Positions 1-10,863 of a stretch of 64,000 nucleotides of DNA are shown piece by piece. Source of the DNA: Macromonas nakdongensis (GTDB lineage Bacteria > Pseudomonadota > Gammaproteobacteria > Burkholderiales > Burkholderiaceae_C); the NCBI RefSeq assembly GCF_002837145.1, contig NZ_NWMV01000003.1, forward strand, positions 1-64,000, written 5' to 3'. A program made the position numbers and the translations under genes. The notes under the pieces are model-generated. The model saw only the letters and a list, made by a program, of their open reading frames with translations. It was not told the origin of the DNA and did not search any database. Each line of letters starts with the position of its first letter. The first letter of the stretch is position 1.

Positions 1-86
1 GTGGCCGCTATGGTGCAGGTGGGTCGGGTGGGCCGCGTGGCGGTCCGGCCGGCAGTCGCGGGCGCAAGCCCGGCCGTGGCGGCTGA
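1..86 (+). CDS. C-terminal tail of a Gly/Arg-rich protein, possibly an RluB-type pseudouridine synthase (5' end outside window)
   Basis: Reading from base 3, the frame runs open to a TGA at 84-86 and gives a tail made almost only of Gly, Arg, Ser and Pro, ending RGRKPGRGG. Such basic glycine-rich tails are typical of 23S rRNA pseudouridine synthase RluB and of some RNA helicases in Burkholderiales. A pseudouridine synthase upstream of ndk would fit my recollection of related genomes, but no catalytic domain lies inside the window, so the product is an inference. The other two frames in this stretch look like noise. Confidence 0.5.
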   Translation, partial: GRYGAGGSGGPRGGPAGSRGRKPGRGG

Positions 87-136
87 GGCGGCTGGGGTTT
101 CCTGGGCGTGTGGCCGACCGACGCTGGCGCGCAGGT

Positions 137-142
137 TAAAAT
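137..142 (+). promoter_or_regulatory. -10-like element upstream of ndk
   Basis: TAAAAT at 137-142 lies 50 bases before the ndk start, just after the end of the upstream gene. The same hexamer precedes hisZ, ppa and ilvC in this window. No clear -35 box is visible, so this is a moderate call. Confidence 0.45.
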
Positions 143-191
143 CAAAAGCTTTGCTGATCGTTCCATTTTTTCAACCATTGCAGGACATTCC

Positions 192-617
192 ATGGCCCTC
201 GAACGCACCCTCTCCATCATCAAACCCGACGCCGTTGCCAAGAACGTGATCGGCCAGATCTACAGCCGCTTTGAAGCCGCTGGCCTGAAGATCGCCGCCG
301 CCAAGCTGGTGCACCTGTCCCGCGCCGAAGCCGAGCAGTTCTACGCCGTGCACAAAGAGCGCCCCTTCTTCAAGGACCTGGTGGACTTCATGGTCTCCGG
401 CCCGGTCATGATCCAGGTGCTGGAAGGCGAAGGCGCCATCGCCAAAAACCGCGACCTGATGGGCGCCACCGACCCGAAGAAAGCCGCTCCGGGCACCATC
501 CGCGCCGACTTCGCCGACAGCATCGACGCCAACGCCGTGCACGGCTCCGACGCCGCCGAAACCGCTGCCGTGGAAGTGTCGTTCTTCTTCCCCGGCATGA
601 ACGTTTACGCACGTTGA
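192..617 (+). CDS. ndk: nucleoside-diphosphate kinase
   Basis: Transfers the gamma phosphate of ATP to nucleoside diphosphates, balancing the cytosolic NTP and dNTP pools. The 141-residue length is standard. The N-terminus [12 protein letters not shown] is the family hallmark, and the phosphorylated histidine is His117 in NAVHGSD. The ATG at 192 was chosen because the protein then begins MALERT as in homologues; the frame is open further upstream but that part has no family similarity. rlmN follows seven bases after the stop, so the two are probably co-transcribed. No oddities seen. Confidence 0.97.
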   Translation: MALERTLSIIKPDAVAKNVIGQIYSRFEAAGLKIAAAKLVHLSRAEAEQFYAVHKERPFFKDLVDFMVSGPVMIQVLEGEGAIAKNRDLMGATDPKKAAPGTIRADFADSIDANAVHGSDAAETAAVEVSFFFPGMNVYAR

Positions 618-624
618 TCATGCG

Positions 625-1769
<1,145 letters not shown>

Positions 1770-1773
<4 letters not shown>

Positions 1774-2561
1774 AACGAGTCGCGTGGTGGCTGGGCCTGC
1801 TGGTCCTGGTGGGTGTGTTGACCGCTTGTGCCGGGGCCGCGCTGGGGCCACGGGACCGCGACCTGGTCACCGAATCCGATGAAACCGACGCCCGCAAGCG
1901 GGCCCGGGTGCGCCTGGAGCTGGCCGCCGGCTATTTCGAACAGGGGCAGATGACGGTGGCCCTGGACGAGGCCAAGCAGGCGCTGCTGATCGACCCCAGC
2001 TTCGCCGCGGGCCACAACCTGCGCGGGCTCATCTACATGCGCTTGAACGAGCCGCGCCTGGCCGAAGACAGTTTCCAGCAGGCCCTGCGCGTGTCGCCGC
2101 GCGACGCCGACACGCTGCACAACCTGGGCTGGATGTACTGCCAGGCCGGGCGTTTTGCCGAAGCCAGCGACAGCTTCCAGCGGGCGCTGCAAATCCCGAA
2201 CTACCCCGGGTCGGCGCGCACCCTCATGGCCCAGGGGGTGTGCCAGGCCAAGGCCGGCCAGTTGCAGGACGCCGAGCGCAGCCTGATGCGTTCGTTTGAA
2301 CTGGATGCCGGCAACCCCATCACCGTGTACAACCTGGCACTGCTGATGCACCAGCGCGGCGAGTCCGAGCGGGCGCGCTTTTACCTGCGCCGCCTGAACA
2401 ATTCCGAGCTGGCCAACGCCGAATCGCTGTGGCTGGGCATCAAGGTCGAAAACCGTTTACAGAACCGTGAGGCCGCCAGCCAGCTGGGGGTCCAGTTGCG
2501 CCGCCGTTTCCCCGATTCGCGCGAGGCCGGTGCTTACGAGCGTGGAGCATTCAATGAGTGA
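1770..2561 (+). CDS. pilF: type IV pilus biogenesis/stability lipoprotein PilF/PilW (TPR)
   Basis: 263-residue lipoprotein. Residues 1-20 form a lipoprotein signal with lipobox LTAC and lipidated Cys20. The rest is a tetratricopeptide superhelix with repeats of the type A-x-F-x-x-A-L from about residue 45 to 230. In Pseudomonas and Neisseria, PilF/PilW is the pilotin that helps assemble the PilQ secretin of type IV pili in the outer membrane. The start overlaps the rlmN stop by four bases and its own stop overlaps the next start, so it sits inside a tight operon. No other pilus genes are in the window, so the pilus role rests on family and gene order. Confidence 0.88.
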
Positions 2562-3444
2562 TGAGGTCGTCGAGCAGGCCCAGTCCGATGCGGTGTCGCC
2601 CCCGGTGACGGCCTTGCGCCAGGCCCGTGAACAGGCCGGTCTGCACGTGGTGGCGCTGGCCGCCATGCTCAAGGTGCCGGTCCAGCGCCTGGAGGCCCTG
2701 GAAGCGGGGCGCTACCAGGATTTGCCCGATCTGACCTTTGCCCGGGCCCTGGCGTCGAGCGTGTGCCGTGTGCTGAAGATCGATCCGGCCCCGGTGCTGG
2801 CGTCTCTGCCGGCGTCGGCGGCGGTGCGCCTGGGCACCCCGGAAGGGGCTTTGAACGCACCCATGCCGACCCGCCATGCGCCGTTGCTGGCGGGCGCAGC
2901 GGTGCCGAATGAGCGCCGCCTGCCGTTGCCTGCGGCGGTGGCGGTGCTGGTACTGGTGGTGGCCGTGGTGCTCTGGTTCTTCCTGCCACCGCGCGCCGAG
3001 GTCCCGGCCACCGCGCCGGCCGAGACCCCTGCCGCGGCCGTTGCCCCGGCGGTGGCGGTTGAACCGGTGCCGGTGGCAGCGCCCGTGTCGGTGCCTGTGG
3101 CGCCCGCCCTCCCGGTGGTTCCCGCGCCGGTGGCGGCGCCCGTCACCCCGGTCCCGGCTGTGCCGGTGCCGGTCGAGTCCCCCGCCGCGCCCGCACCGGT
3201 GGCGGCCGACAGCGTGCTGCAGATGCAGGCCCGTGGGGCCTCCTGGGTGCAGGTGACGGGGGCCTCCGGGCGCGTGCTGCTGCAACGCGGCCTGCAGGCC
3301 GGCGAACAGGTGTCCTTCTCGGCCGACCTGCCCTTGACCGTGGTGGTGGGCCGCGCCGACGAAACCCAGGTCACCGTGCGCGGCGCCCCCTTCGATCTGG
3401 TTCCGTACACCCGCAACAACGTCGCCCGTTTCGAGGTCAAGTGA
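2554..3444 (+). CDS. rodZ: RodZ-like helix-turn-helix membrane protein
   Basis: 296 residues with the RodZ layout: an N-terminal helix-turn-helix of the RodZ class at about residues 16-80 ([22 protein letters not shown]), one membrane segment at about 124-145, a long Pro/Ala/Val linker at 146-225, and a C-terminal periplasmic DUF4115-like domain. RodZ links MreB filaments to the elongasome and helps set rod shape. The linker is low-complexity. The start ATG at 2554 overlaps the pilF stop by eight bases. The gene lies directly before ispG, as in many proteobacteria including E. coli. Confidence 0.85.
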   Translation: MSDEVVEQAQSDAVSPPVTALRQAREQAGLHVVALAAMLKVPVQRLEALEAGRYQDLPDLTFARALASSVCRVLKIDPAPVLASLPASAAVRLGTPEGALNAPMPTRHAPLLAGAAVPNERRLPLPAAVAVLVLVVAVVLWFFLPPRAEVPATAPAETPAAAVAPAVAVEPVPVAAPVSVPVAPALPVVPAPVAAPVTPVPAVPVPVESPAAPAPVAADSVLQMQARGASWVQVTGASGRVLLQRGLQAGEQVSFSADLPLTVVVGRADETQVTVRGAPFDLVPYTRNNVARFEVK

Positions 3445-3448
3445 TTCC

Positions 3449-4729
3449 ATGAACGCGATGCCGACCACCACCCCCGAGCCGGGCGCTCCCGTGGCCAGCC
3501 CCTTCCCCCGGCGGCGCTCCCGCCAGGGTGTGGTGTCCTGGGGCGACCACCATGTCACCGTCGGTGGCGATGCCCCGCTGCGGGTGCAGTCCATGACCAA
3601 CACCGACACCGCCGACGCCATCGGCACGGCGATCCAGGTCAAGGAACTGGCCCTGGCCGGGTCGGAACTGGTGCGCATCACCGTCAACAACGACGAGGCC
3701 GCCCGGGCCGTGCCGCACATCCGCGAGCAGCTCGACCGCATGGGCATCCACGTGCCCCTGATCGGCGACTTCCACTACAACGGCCACACCCTGCTGACGC
3801 AGCACCCCGACATGGCGCAGGCCCTGTCCAAGTACCGCATCAACCCCGGCAACGTGGGCAAGGGCGACAAGAAAGACCGCCAGTTCGGCCAGATGGTCGA
3901 GGCCGCGGTGCGCTGGAACAAACCGGTGCGCATTGGCGTGAACTGGGGCAGCCTGGACCAGGAGCTGCTGGCCCAGATGATGGACGACAACGCCCAGCGC
4001 GCCGAACCCTGGGACGGCAAGCAGGTGATGTACGAGGCCCTGATCGCCTCGGCGTTGGGATCGGCCGAGCGGGCTCAGGAGCTGGGCCTGGCGCCGGAAA
4101 ACATCGTGCTGTCGTGCAAGGTCAGCGGGGTGCAGGACCTGATCGCGGTGTACCAGCAGCTGCATGCCCGCTGCGACTACCCCCTGCACCTGGGCCTGAC
4201 CGAAGCCGGCATGGGCACCAAGGGCACGGTGGCCTCGGCCGCCGCGCTGTCGGTGCTGCTGCAGCAGGGCATCGGCGACACGATCCGGGTGTCACTCACG
4301 CCGCAGCCCGGCGAAGCTCGAACCCAGGAGGTGGTGGTGGCGATGGAGATCCTGCAGGCCCTGGGGCTGCGCAGCTTCGTGCCCAGCGTCACCGCCTGCC
4401 CGGGCTGCGGCCGCACCACCAGCACCACCTTCCAGGAGCTGGCCAAGCAGATCGACGACTACCTGCGCGCGTCCATGCCGCAGTGGCGCGAACGCTACCC
4501 CGGAGTGGAAAACCTCAAGGTGGCGGTGATGGGCTGCATCGTCAACGGCCCGGGGGAGAGCAAGCACGCCGACATCGGCATCAGTCTGCCCGGCACCGGC
4601 GAGGCCCCGGCGGCGCCGGTGTTCATCGACGGCGAGAAAGCCCTGACCTTGCGCGGCGAAGGCATCGCCACCGATTTCCAGCGCATCGTCCAAGACTACA
4701 TTGTGAAAAAATTCGGCGCCACCGCCTGA
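3449..4729 (+). CDS. ispG: 4-hydroxy-3-methylbut-2-en-1-yl diphosphate synthase (flavodoxin), IspG
   Basis: Iron-sulfur enzyme of the MEP pathway that converts MEcPP to HMBPP. The cluster cysteines are in CPGCGR (about residues 317 and 320) and GCIVNGPGE (about 362), the last also carrying the conserved glutamate. At 426 residues it is the long proteobacterial form with an N-terminal extension rich in Pro before the TIM barrel. It follows rodZ by four bases and precedes hisS, a widespread gene order. ispD and ispF for earlier steps of the same pathway lie at 59-60.2 kb. Confidence 0.96.
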   Translation: MNAMPTTTPEPGAPVASPFPRRRSRQGVVSWGDHHVTVGGDAPLRVQSMTNTDTADAIGTAIQVKELALAGSELVRITVNNDEAARAVPHIREQLDRMGIHVPLIGDFHYNGHTLLTQHPDMAQALSKYRINPGNVGKGDKKDRQFGQMVEAAVRWNKPVRIGVNWGSLDQELLAQMMDDNAQRAEPWDGKQVMYEALIASALGSAERAQELGLAPENIVLSCKVSGVQDLIAVYQQLHARCDYPLHLGLTEAGMGTKGTVASAAALSVLLQQGIGDTIRVSLTPQPGEARTQEVVVAMEILQALGLRSFVPSVTACPGCGRTTSTTFQELAKQIDDYLRASMPQWRERYPGVENLKVAVMGCIVNGPGESKHADIGISLPGTGEAPAAPVFIDGEKALTLRGEGIATDFQRIVQDYIVKKFGATA

Positions 4730-4764
4730 CCGGCCCGGCGCCCACGTCCGCAGAAACCAGACAC

Positions 4765-6060
4765 ATGGCAGAGAAACTGAGTGCCGTCAAAGGCATGAAC
4801 GACATTTTTGCGCCCGAATCGGCGCATTGGGAATGGCTGGAGGCGAAGGTGCGCGGCCTGATGGCGCGCTACGCCTACCGCAACGTGCGCACGCCCATCG
4901 TCGAACCCACCGGCCTGTTCGTGCGCGGCCTGGGCGAAGTCACCGACATCGTCGAAAAGGAGATGTACTCCTTCGAAGACCGCCTGAACGGCGAGCAGCT
5001 GACCCTGCGCCCCGAGGCCACGGCCGGTGTGGTGCGCGCGGTGATCGAGCACAACCAGTTGTACGACGGCCCCAAGCGCCTGTACTACATGGGTCCGATG
5101 TTCCGCCACGAGCGGCCGCAGCGTGGTCGCTACCGCCAGTTTCACCAGATCGGTGCCGAGGCGTTGGGCTTTGCCGGCCCGGACGTGGACGCCGAGCTCA
5201 TCGTCATGGCCGCCGACCTGTGGGCCGAGCTCGGCCTGACGGACGTGACCCTGGAAATCAACAGCTTGGGCCAGCCGGCCGAGCGCCAGGCGCACCGTGC
5301 CGCCTTGATCGCCTACCTGGAGCAGCACGCCGAGCAGCTGGACGAAGACGCCAAACGCCGCCTGTACAGCAACCCGCTGCGCATCCTGGACACCAAGAAC
5401 CCGGCGATGCAGGCGCTGGTCGAAGCCGCCCCCAAGCTGATGGACCACCTGGGGGCCGAGTCGCTGGCGCATTTCAACGCACTGCGCGGCCTGCTGGACG
5501 CCCAGGGCATCGCCTACCGCATCAACCCGCGCCTGGTGCGCGGCATGGACTACTACAACCTCAGCGTGTTTGAGTTCGTGACCACCTCGCTCGGCGCGCA
5601 GGGCACGGTGTGCGCGGGCGGCCGCTACGACGGCCTGATCGCGCAGATCGGTGGCAAGCCGGCGCCGGCCGTGGGCTGGGCGCTGGGCGTGGAGCGGATT
5701 CTGGAGTTGCTCAAGGCGCAGCACCGCCTGCCCGCGCTGCCGGTGCCGGACTGCTACGCCATCGTACCGCAGGCCCAGGGTCAGGACGCGGTGATGCGCG
5801 CGCTGCGCAGCCTGCGCCAGGCCGGCGTGTCGGTGCAGATGCACGCCGGCGGGCCGGACGGGCAGGGCAGCATGAAGTCCCAGTTCAAGAAGGCCGACGC
5901 CAGTGGCGCCCGCTACGCCCTGATTTTTGGCGAGAGCGAACTGGTGGCGGGCCTGGTGTCGGTCAAACCCTTGCGAGCCGACGTCGCGGCCCAGGGCATC
6001 ACCGAACAGACCTCGCTGCCACTGGCCGAGGTGGCTGGGTGGGCCGCGCGGCTGCGCTGA
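4765..6060 (+). CDS. hisS: histidyl-tRNA synthetase
   Basis: Class II aminoacyl-tRNA synthetase charging tRNA-His, 431 residues. Seen: N-terminal [10 protein letters not shown], motif 2 in [16 protein letters not shown], the histidine-binding signatures LVRGMDYYN and GGRYDGL, and motif 3 [10 protein letters not shown]-terminal anticodon-binding domain occupies roughly the last 95 residues. The ATG at 4765 gives the usual N-terminus MAEKL; the frame stays open upstream only as a shadow of ispG. Note a second HisRS-like gene, hisZ, at 13.2 kb, which lacks these catalytic roles. Confidence 0.97.
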   Translation: MAEKLSAVKGMNDIFAPESAHWEWLEAKVRGLMARYAYRNVRTPIVEPTGLFVRGLGEVTDIVEKEMYSFEDRLNGEQLTLRPEATAGVVRAVIEHNQLYDGPKRLYYMGPMFRHERPQRGRYRQFHQIGAEALGFAGPDVDAELIVMAADLWAELGLTDVTLEINSLGQPAERQAHRAALIAYLEQHAEQLDEDAKRRLYSNPLRILDTKNPAMQALVEAAPKLMDHLGAESLAHFNALRGLLDAQGIAYRINPRLVRGMDYYNLSVFEFVTTSLGAQGTVCAGGRYDGLIAQIGGKPAPAVGWALGVERILELLKAQHRLPALPVPDCYAIVPQAQGQDAVMRALRSLRQAGVSVQMHAGGPDGQGSMKSQFKKADASGARYALIFGESELVAGLVSVKPLRADVAAQGITEQTSLPLAEVAGWAARLR

Positions 6061-6071
6061 AGGCCTGCGCC

Positions 6072-6077
6072 TACAAT
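6072..6077 (+). promoter_or_regulatory. -10-like element upstream of the yfgM-like gene
   Basis: TACAAT at 6072-6077, in the 59-base gap between hisS and the next gene, 43 bases before its start. It could give the yfgM-bamB-der run its own promoter. No good -35 is evident. Confidence 0.35.
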
Positions 6078-6119
6078 CCACCGCAGCGTTGTTGCAACAT
6101 TTACCGGTACCGCCCCTGA

Positions 6120-6797
6120 ATGGCCACCCATTACGACCTCGAAGAGCAGGAACAACTCGCCCAGATGAAGCATTTCTGGGCGAAATACGGCAACCTCATC
6201 ACCTGGGCGCTGATCGCCGTGCTGGGGGCTTTTGCCGCCTGGAATGGCTGGCAGTACTGGCAGCGCAAGTCGGCGCTGGAGGCGGCCGCACTCTACGATG
6301 AACTGGACCGCGCTGCCCAGGCGCAGGACCGCGAGCGCGTCCAGCGCGTCTGGGCCGATGTGCAGGCCCAGGCCGGCCGCACCGTGCAGGCGCAGCAGGC
6401 CGGTTTGCTGGCGGCGCGCGTGTTCGAGGCCGCGGCCCAGTTGGACGCTGCCCGCCAGGCCTTGCAGTTCGTGGCCGAAGCTTCGGCCGACGCCGACCTG
6501 GCTTCGGTCGCGCGCTTGCGCCTGGCCGGCCTGGAGTTGCAGGCCAAGCAGCCCGATGCGGCCCTGAAGTGGCTGGCTTCGGGCATCTCGGCCGATTTCA
6601 AGGCCTTGGCGGCCGACCGCCAGGGCGATGCCTTGCTGGCCCAGGGCAAGGCCGATGAGGCCCGCCAAGCGTACGAACAGGCCTGGACGGCCATGGACGC
6701 AACCCAGGATTACCGCCGCCTCGTCGAAGCCAAGCTCAACACCCTGGGTGTCAACCCGGGTGCCGGTGCCGCCCCCCAATTGGAGACTTCCCGGTGA
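6120..6797 (+). CDS. YfgM-like TPR membrane protein (SecYEG-associated chaperone family)
   Basis: 225 residues. An N-terminal cytosolic stretch (DLEEQEQLAQMKHFWAKYGN) is followed by one membrane segment at about residues 24-46 and a periplasmic helical region of TPR type. This is the layout of YfgM, which binds the SecYEG translocon and PpiD and hands on secreted proteins. The position between hisS and bamB matches E. coli yfgM, which supports the assignment. Its stop overlaps the bamB start by four bases (GTGA). Confidence 0.85.
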   Translation: MATHYDLEEQEQLAQMKHFWAKYGNLITWALIAVLGAFAAWNGWQYWQRKSALEAAALYDELDRAAQAQDRERVQRVWADVQAQAGRTVQAQQAGLLAARVFEAAAQLDAARQALQFVAEASADADLASVARLRLAGLELQAKQPDAALKWLASGISADFKALAADRQGDALLAQGKADEARQAYEQAWTAMDATQDYRRLVEAKLNTLGVNPGAGAAPQLETSR

Positions 6798-7942
6798 AAG
6801 TGACCGTCTGCACCCCTTTGTCCCGTGGCCTGCGCCGGGCGTCTTGGCTGGCTTTGGCCGCGGTCCTGGCGGCCTGCTCCAGTGGCCCCAAACGGCCTGA
6901 GCCGGCCCCGCTGGCGCCGGTGTCGGCCCTGGTGCCGGCCAAACTGGCCTGGAACTTGGGCATGGGCGCGGTCGATCCGCTGATGACGCCGGTGGTCCAG
7001 GGCGACACGGTGGTCCTGGCCAATGCGGCCGGCGTGGTCCAGGCGGTCGATGCGCGTGGTGGCCAGGTCTTGTGGCGTGTGGATGCCAAGGCGCCCTTGT
7101 CCGCCGGGGTTGGCAGCGACGGCCGTCAGGCCGCGGTGGTCACCCGGGACAACGCGCTGGTGGCCGTGACCGCTGCCGGCGAGCAATGGCGCGTGCGCCT
7201 GTCGGCGCGCGTCTTCACGCCACCGCTGGTGGCCGGCGAGCGCGTGTTCGTGCTCGCGGCCGACCGCAGCGTGTCGGCCTACGACGGCAAGACCGGTGCG
7301 CGCCTCTGGTCGCAGGCGGCCCGCGGGGCCGATCCGTTGATCCTGCAGCAGCCCGGTGTGCTGCTGGCGGTGGGCAACACCCTGGTGGCCGGCATCTCGG
7401 GCCGGCTGGTGGGCCTGAACCCGGCCAATGGCTCGGTGCGCTGGGACGCGGCGATTGCCCGCCCGCGCGGCATCAACGAAATCGAACGCCTGGTCGACCT
7501 GGTCGGCCGCGTCGGCCGCACCGACGACCAGGTCTGCGCCCGTGCCTTCCAGTCCGCCGTGGGCTGTGTGGACGCGGCGCGCGGCGCCGTGCAATGGACC
7601 CAGCCCGCCGACGGTGCCTCCGGCGTCCACGCCGACGCCGACCACGTCTACGGCGTGGAAAGCAACGGCCGCGTGCAGGCCTGGAAGCGCGGCAGCGGCG
7701 AGCGCGCCTGGTCCACCGACCGCCTGCTGCACCGCGGCGTGACCGCACCGCTGGCCGCCGGCCGCTCCATCATGGTCGGTGACGCCCAGGGCCACGTGCA
7801 CCTGTTGTCGCGCGAGGACGGCACGCTCGTCAACCGCCTGTCCACCGACGGCTCGGCCATCGTCGCCGGGCCCTTCCTGGCCGGCAATACCCTCATCGCC
7901 GTCACCCGCAACGGTGGCGTGTACGGCTGGCGCCCCGAATGA
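6794..7942 (+). CDS. bamB: outer membrane protein assembly factor BamB
   Basis: 382-residue lipoprotein subunit of the BAM complex, which folds beta-barrel proteins into the outer membrane. The signal ends in lipobox LAAC with Cys28. The rest is an eight-bladed PQQ-type propeller; repeated blade motifs such as [18 protein letters not shown] and NGSVRW are visible. The start is a GTG that overlaps the preceding stop, and the stop overlaps the der start, so yfgM-bamB-der look translationally coupled. Confidence 0.94.
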   Translation: MKVTVCTPLSRGLRRASWLALAAVLAACSSGPKRPEPAPLAPVSALVPAKLAWNLGMGAVDPLMTPVVQGDTVVLANAAGVVQAVDARGGQVLWRVDAKAPLSAGVGSDGRQAAVVTRDNALVAVTAAGEQWRVRLSARVFTPPLVAGERVFVLAADRSVSAYDGKTGARLWSQAARGADPLILQQPGVLLAVGNTLVAGISGRLVGLNPANGSVRWDAAIARPRGINEIERLVDLVGRVGRTDDQVCARAFQSAVGCVDAARGAVQWTQPADGASGVHADADHVYGVESNGRVQAWKRGSGERAWSTDRLLHRGVTAPLAAGRSIMVGDAQGHVHLLSREDGTLVNRLSTDGSAIVAGPFLAGNTLIAVTRNGGVYGWRPE

Positions 7943-9270
7943 AACCTGTGATCGCCCTGGTGGGCCGCCCCAACGTGGGCAAGTCCACCCTTTACAACCG
8001 CCTGACCAAGTCGCGTGACGCGATCGTGGCCGACTTTCCCGGCCTCACGCGCGACCGCCACTACGGCAGCGCGCGGCTGGGCAAGCGCGAGTTCATCGTC
8101 ATCGACACCGGCGGCTTCGAGCCCGACGCGGGCAGCGGCATCTACAAAGAGATGGCCAAGCAGACGCGGCAGGCCGTGGCCGAGTCCGACGTCGTCATCT
8201 TTGTCCTCGACGCCCGGGCTGGCCTGAGCGCGCAGGACCACGACATCGCCAACTACCTGCGCAAGCTGAACAAGCCCTGCCTGCTGGTGGCAAACAAGGC
8301 CGAAGGCATGAAGGCCGGCGCCCAGCTGTCGGAGTTCTACGAGCTGGGCCTGGGCGAGGTGATCCCGGTGTCGGCCGCCCACGGCCAGGGCGTTCGCTCC
8401 ATGGTCGAGGCCGCGCTCGACCAATTGCACTGGCCCGACGAGGACGACACCCCGACCGAGCCCGAAAACGCCGTCATCAAACTGGCGGTGGCGGGCCGGC
8501 CCAACGTGGGCAAGTCCACCCTGATCAACGTCTGGCTGGGCGAAGAGCGCCTGGTGGCCTTCGACATGCCGGGCACCACCCGCGATGCGATTTCGGTGCC
8601 GTTCGAGCGCAACGGCCAAAAATTTGAGCTGATCGACACCGCCGGCCTGCGCCGCAAGGGCAAGGTGTTCGAGGCGGTGGAAAAGTTCTCGGTGGTCAAG
8701 ACGCTGCAGGCCATCGAGAGCGCGCACGTGGTGCTGCTGCTGATCGACGCGACCCAGGGCGTGACCGACCAGGACGCCCACATCGCCGGCTTTGTGCTGG
8801 ACAGCGGCCGCGCGGTGGTCATCGCCATCAACAAATGGGACGCGATCGACAGCTACCAGCGCGAACAGCTGCAGCGCTCCATCGAGAGCCGGCTGGCCTT
8901 CCTCAAGTTCGCGCCCATGCACATGATCTCGGCGATCAAACGCCAGGGCATCGCGCCGCTGTGGAAGTCCATCGCCCATGCCTACGCGTCCTCCACCAAG
9001 AAAATGCCGACGCCGGTGCTGACCCGCCTGCTGCAGGAGGCGATCGCCTTCCAGGCGCCCAAACGCAGTGGCATGTACCGCCCCAAGATGCGCTACGCGC
9101 ACCAGGGCGGCATGAGCCCGCCGGTCATCGTCATCCACGGCAACTCGCTCGAGGGCGTGAGCGACGCCTACAAGCGCTTCCTGGAAGGGCGCTTTCGCAA
9201 GGCCTTCGACCTGGTGGGCACCCCCTTGCGCATCGAACTCAAGACCTCGGCCAACCCCTACGACACCTGA
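7939..9270 (+). CDS. der: ribosome biogenesis GTPase Der (EngA)
   Basis: Tandem GTPase needed for 50S subunit maturation, 443 residues. Two G domains each start with GRPNVGKST (about residues 9-17 and 184-192) and carry their own DTxG and NKxD-type motifs ([26 protein letters not shown]). A C-terminal KH-like domain occupies about the last 80 residues. It is preceded by bamB with a 4-base overlap, as in many proteobacteria. Confidence 0.97.
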   Translation: MKPVIALVGRPNVGKSTLYNRLTKSRDAIVADFPGLTRDRHYGSARLGKREFIVIDTGGFEPDAGSGIYKEMAKQTRQAVAESDVVIFVLDARAGLSAQDHDIANYLRKLNKPCLLVANKAEGMKAGAQLSEFYELGLGEVIPVSAAHGQGVRSMVEAALDQLHWPDEDDTPTEPENAVIKLAVAGRPNVGKSTLINVWLGEERLVAFDMPGTTRDAISVPFERNGQKFELIDTAGLRRKGKVFEAVEKFSVVKTLQAIESAHVVLLLIDATQGVTDQDAHIAGFVLDSGRAVVIAINKWDAIDSYQREQLQRSIESRLAFLKFAPMHMISAIKRQGIAPLWKSIAHAYASSTKKMPTPVLTRLLQEAIAFQAPKRSGMYRPKMRYAHQGGMSPPVIVIHGNSLEGVSDAYKRFLEGRFRKAFDLVGTPLRIELKTSANPYDT

Positions 9271-9353
9271 GCCTGCTTTGCGGCGCTGCACAAACCGCGC
9301 CGCGCTGTGGTAAGGTCGCATCTTCCCAACTTTCATTGAACACGGAACATATC

Positions 9354-9599
9354 GTGAGCAACAACAAAGGCCAACTCTTGCAGGACCCGTTTCTGAACCA
9401 GCTCCGCCGCGAGCACGTGCCGGTGTCCATCTACCTCGTCAACGGGATCAAGCTGCAGGGGCAGATCGAATCGTTCGACCAGTACGTGGTGCTGCTGCGC
9501 AACACCGTGACCCAGATGGTCTACAAGCACGCCATCTCCACCATAGTGCCGGGCCGCCCGGTGCAGTTCGCCAGCGCCCAGCCGACGGACGCGGCCTGA
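9354..9599 (+). CDS. hfq: RNA-binding protein Hfq
   Basis: 81-residue Sm-like hexameric RNA chaperone that pairs small RNAs with mRNAs. The Sm1 part ([22 protein letters not shown]) and Sm2 signature YKHAIST are intact; the C-terminal tail is short, as usual in this order. The start is a GTG at 9354 ([10 protein letters not shown]). A weak promoter with TAAGGT about 45 bases upstream may serve it. hflX follows 50 bases later; hfq-hflX-hflK-hflC is a conserved set. Confidence 0.97.
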   Translation: MSNNKGQLLQDPFLNQLRREHVPVSIYLVNGIKLQGQIESFDQYVVLLRNTVTQMVYKHAISTIVPGRPVQFASAQPTDAA

Positions 9600-9649
9600 G
9601 TGGCGCCGGGCCTGCGCCGGCCTGACCGTGGCGGGCCCGTTCCAGCACA

Positions 9650-10819
9650 TTGAACCCCGATCCTTCTCCCAGCGGGCTTCTGCCCGGCGTCGTTCTCGTC
9701 GGCGTCGACCTGGGATTGCCCCATTTTGACGGCCAGCTCGATGAGCTGGCGCAGTTGGCCGCCACCGCCGGCTACGCCGTGGTGGACAAGGTCGTCTGCA
9801 AGCGCCGCGCGCCCGATCCGGCGCTGTTCGTCGGTTCCGGCAAGGCCGACGAGATCAAGGCCCTGGCCCTTGGCCACGGTGCCGCCGAGGTGCTGTTCGA
9901 CCAGGCGCTGAGCCCGGCGCAACAGCGCAACCTCGAACGCTACCTGGGCATGCCGGTCAACGACCGCATCCTGCTCATCCTCGAAATCTTCGCCCAGCGC
10001 GCCCGCAGCCACGAAGGCAAGCTGCAGGTTGAGCTGGCGCGCCTGCAGTACCTGTCCACGCGCCTGGTGCGGCGTTGGTCGCACCTGGAGCGCCAGACCG
10101 GCGGCATTGGCCTGCGCGGCGGTCCCGGGGAAACCCAGATCGAACTCGACCGCCGCATGATCGGCGACGCCATCAAGCGCACCCGCGAGCGCCTGGACAA
10201 GGTCAAGCGCCAGCGCAGCACCCAGCGCCGCCAGCGCGAGCGCCGCGGGGCGTTCAACATCTCGCTGGTGGGCTACACCAACGCTGGCAAGTCCTCGCTG
10301 TTCAACGCACTGGTCAAGGCCCGCACCTACGCGGCCGACCAGCTCTTCGCCACCCTGGACACCACCACCCGCCAGATGTACCTGGGCGAGGTCGGGCGCA
10401 GCGTCTCGCTGTCCGACACGGTGGGCTTCATCCGCGACCTGCCGCACACCCTGGTCGATGCCTTTGCCGCGACCTTGCAGGAGGCGCACGACGCCGACCT
10501 GCTGCTGCACGTGGTCGATGCCGCCAACCCGGCCCACCCGGAGCAGATCCAGAACGTGCTGGCCGTGCTGCGCGACATCGGCGCGGCCGACATTCCGCAA
10601 ATCCTGGTGTTCAACAAGCTCGACGCGGTGGACCCGGCGTTGCGCCCGCTGCAATCGGTGGACCTGATGGAACTGGACGGCCAGAGCGTGCCTCGTATCT
10701 TCCTGAGTGCGCACACCGGTGAAGGCTTGGACGGTTTGCGGCACCTGCTGGCCGACCGCCTGCGCTCGACGACCGGACCCATGCCCCTGGACCCGACGCC
10801 GGGTGAGGGGCAGGCCTGA
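9650..10819 (+). CDS. hflX: ribosome rescue/splitting GTPase HflX
   Basis: 389-residue GTPase that binds 50S subunits and splits stalled 70S ribosomes. Seen: the N-terminal HflX domain, a basic coiled segment (KRTRERLDKVKRQRST), the glycine-rich loop preceding it (GGIGLRGGPGETQ), the P-loop GYTNAGKSS at about residues 206-214, the G3 DTVGFIRDLP and the G4 NKLD. The start is TTG at 9650, since no ATG or GTG fits the family N-terminus better. The exact start is therefore less certain than the product. Confidence 0.94.
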   Translation: MNPDPSPSGLLPGVVLVGVDLGLPHFDGQLDELAQLAATAGYAVVDKVVCKRRAPDPALFVGSGKADEIKALALGHGAAEVLFDQALSPAQQRNLERYLGMPVNDRILLILEIFAQRARSHEGKLQVELARLQYLSTRLVRRWSHLERQTGGIGLRGGPGETQIELDRRMIGDAIKRTRERLDKVKRQRSTQRRQRERRGAFNISLVGYTNAGKSSLFNALVKARTYAADQLFATLDTTTRQMYLGEVGRSVSLSDTVGFIRDLPHTLVDAFAATLQEAHDADLLLHVVDAANPAHPEQIQNVLAVLRDIGAADIPQILVFNKLDAVDPALRPLQSVDLMELDGQSVPRIFLSAHTGEGLDGLRHLLADRLRSTTGPMPLDPTPGEGQA

Positions 10820-10863
10820 TTCGGCACAATACACCCATCGCCATCCTACGAAGAACGCCATCC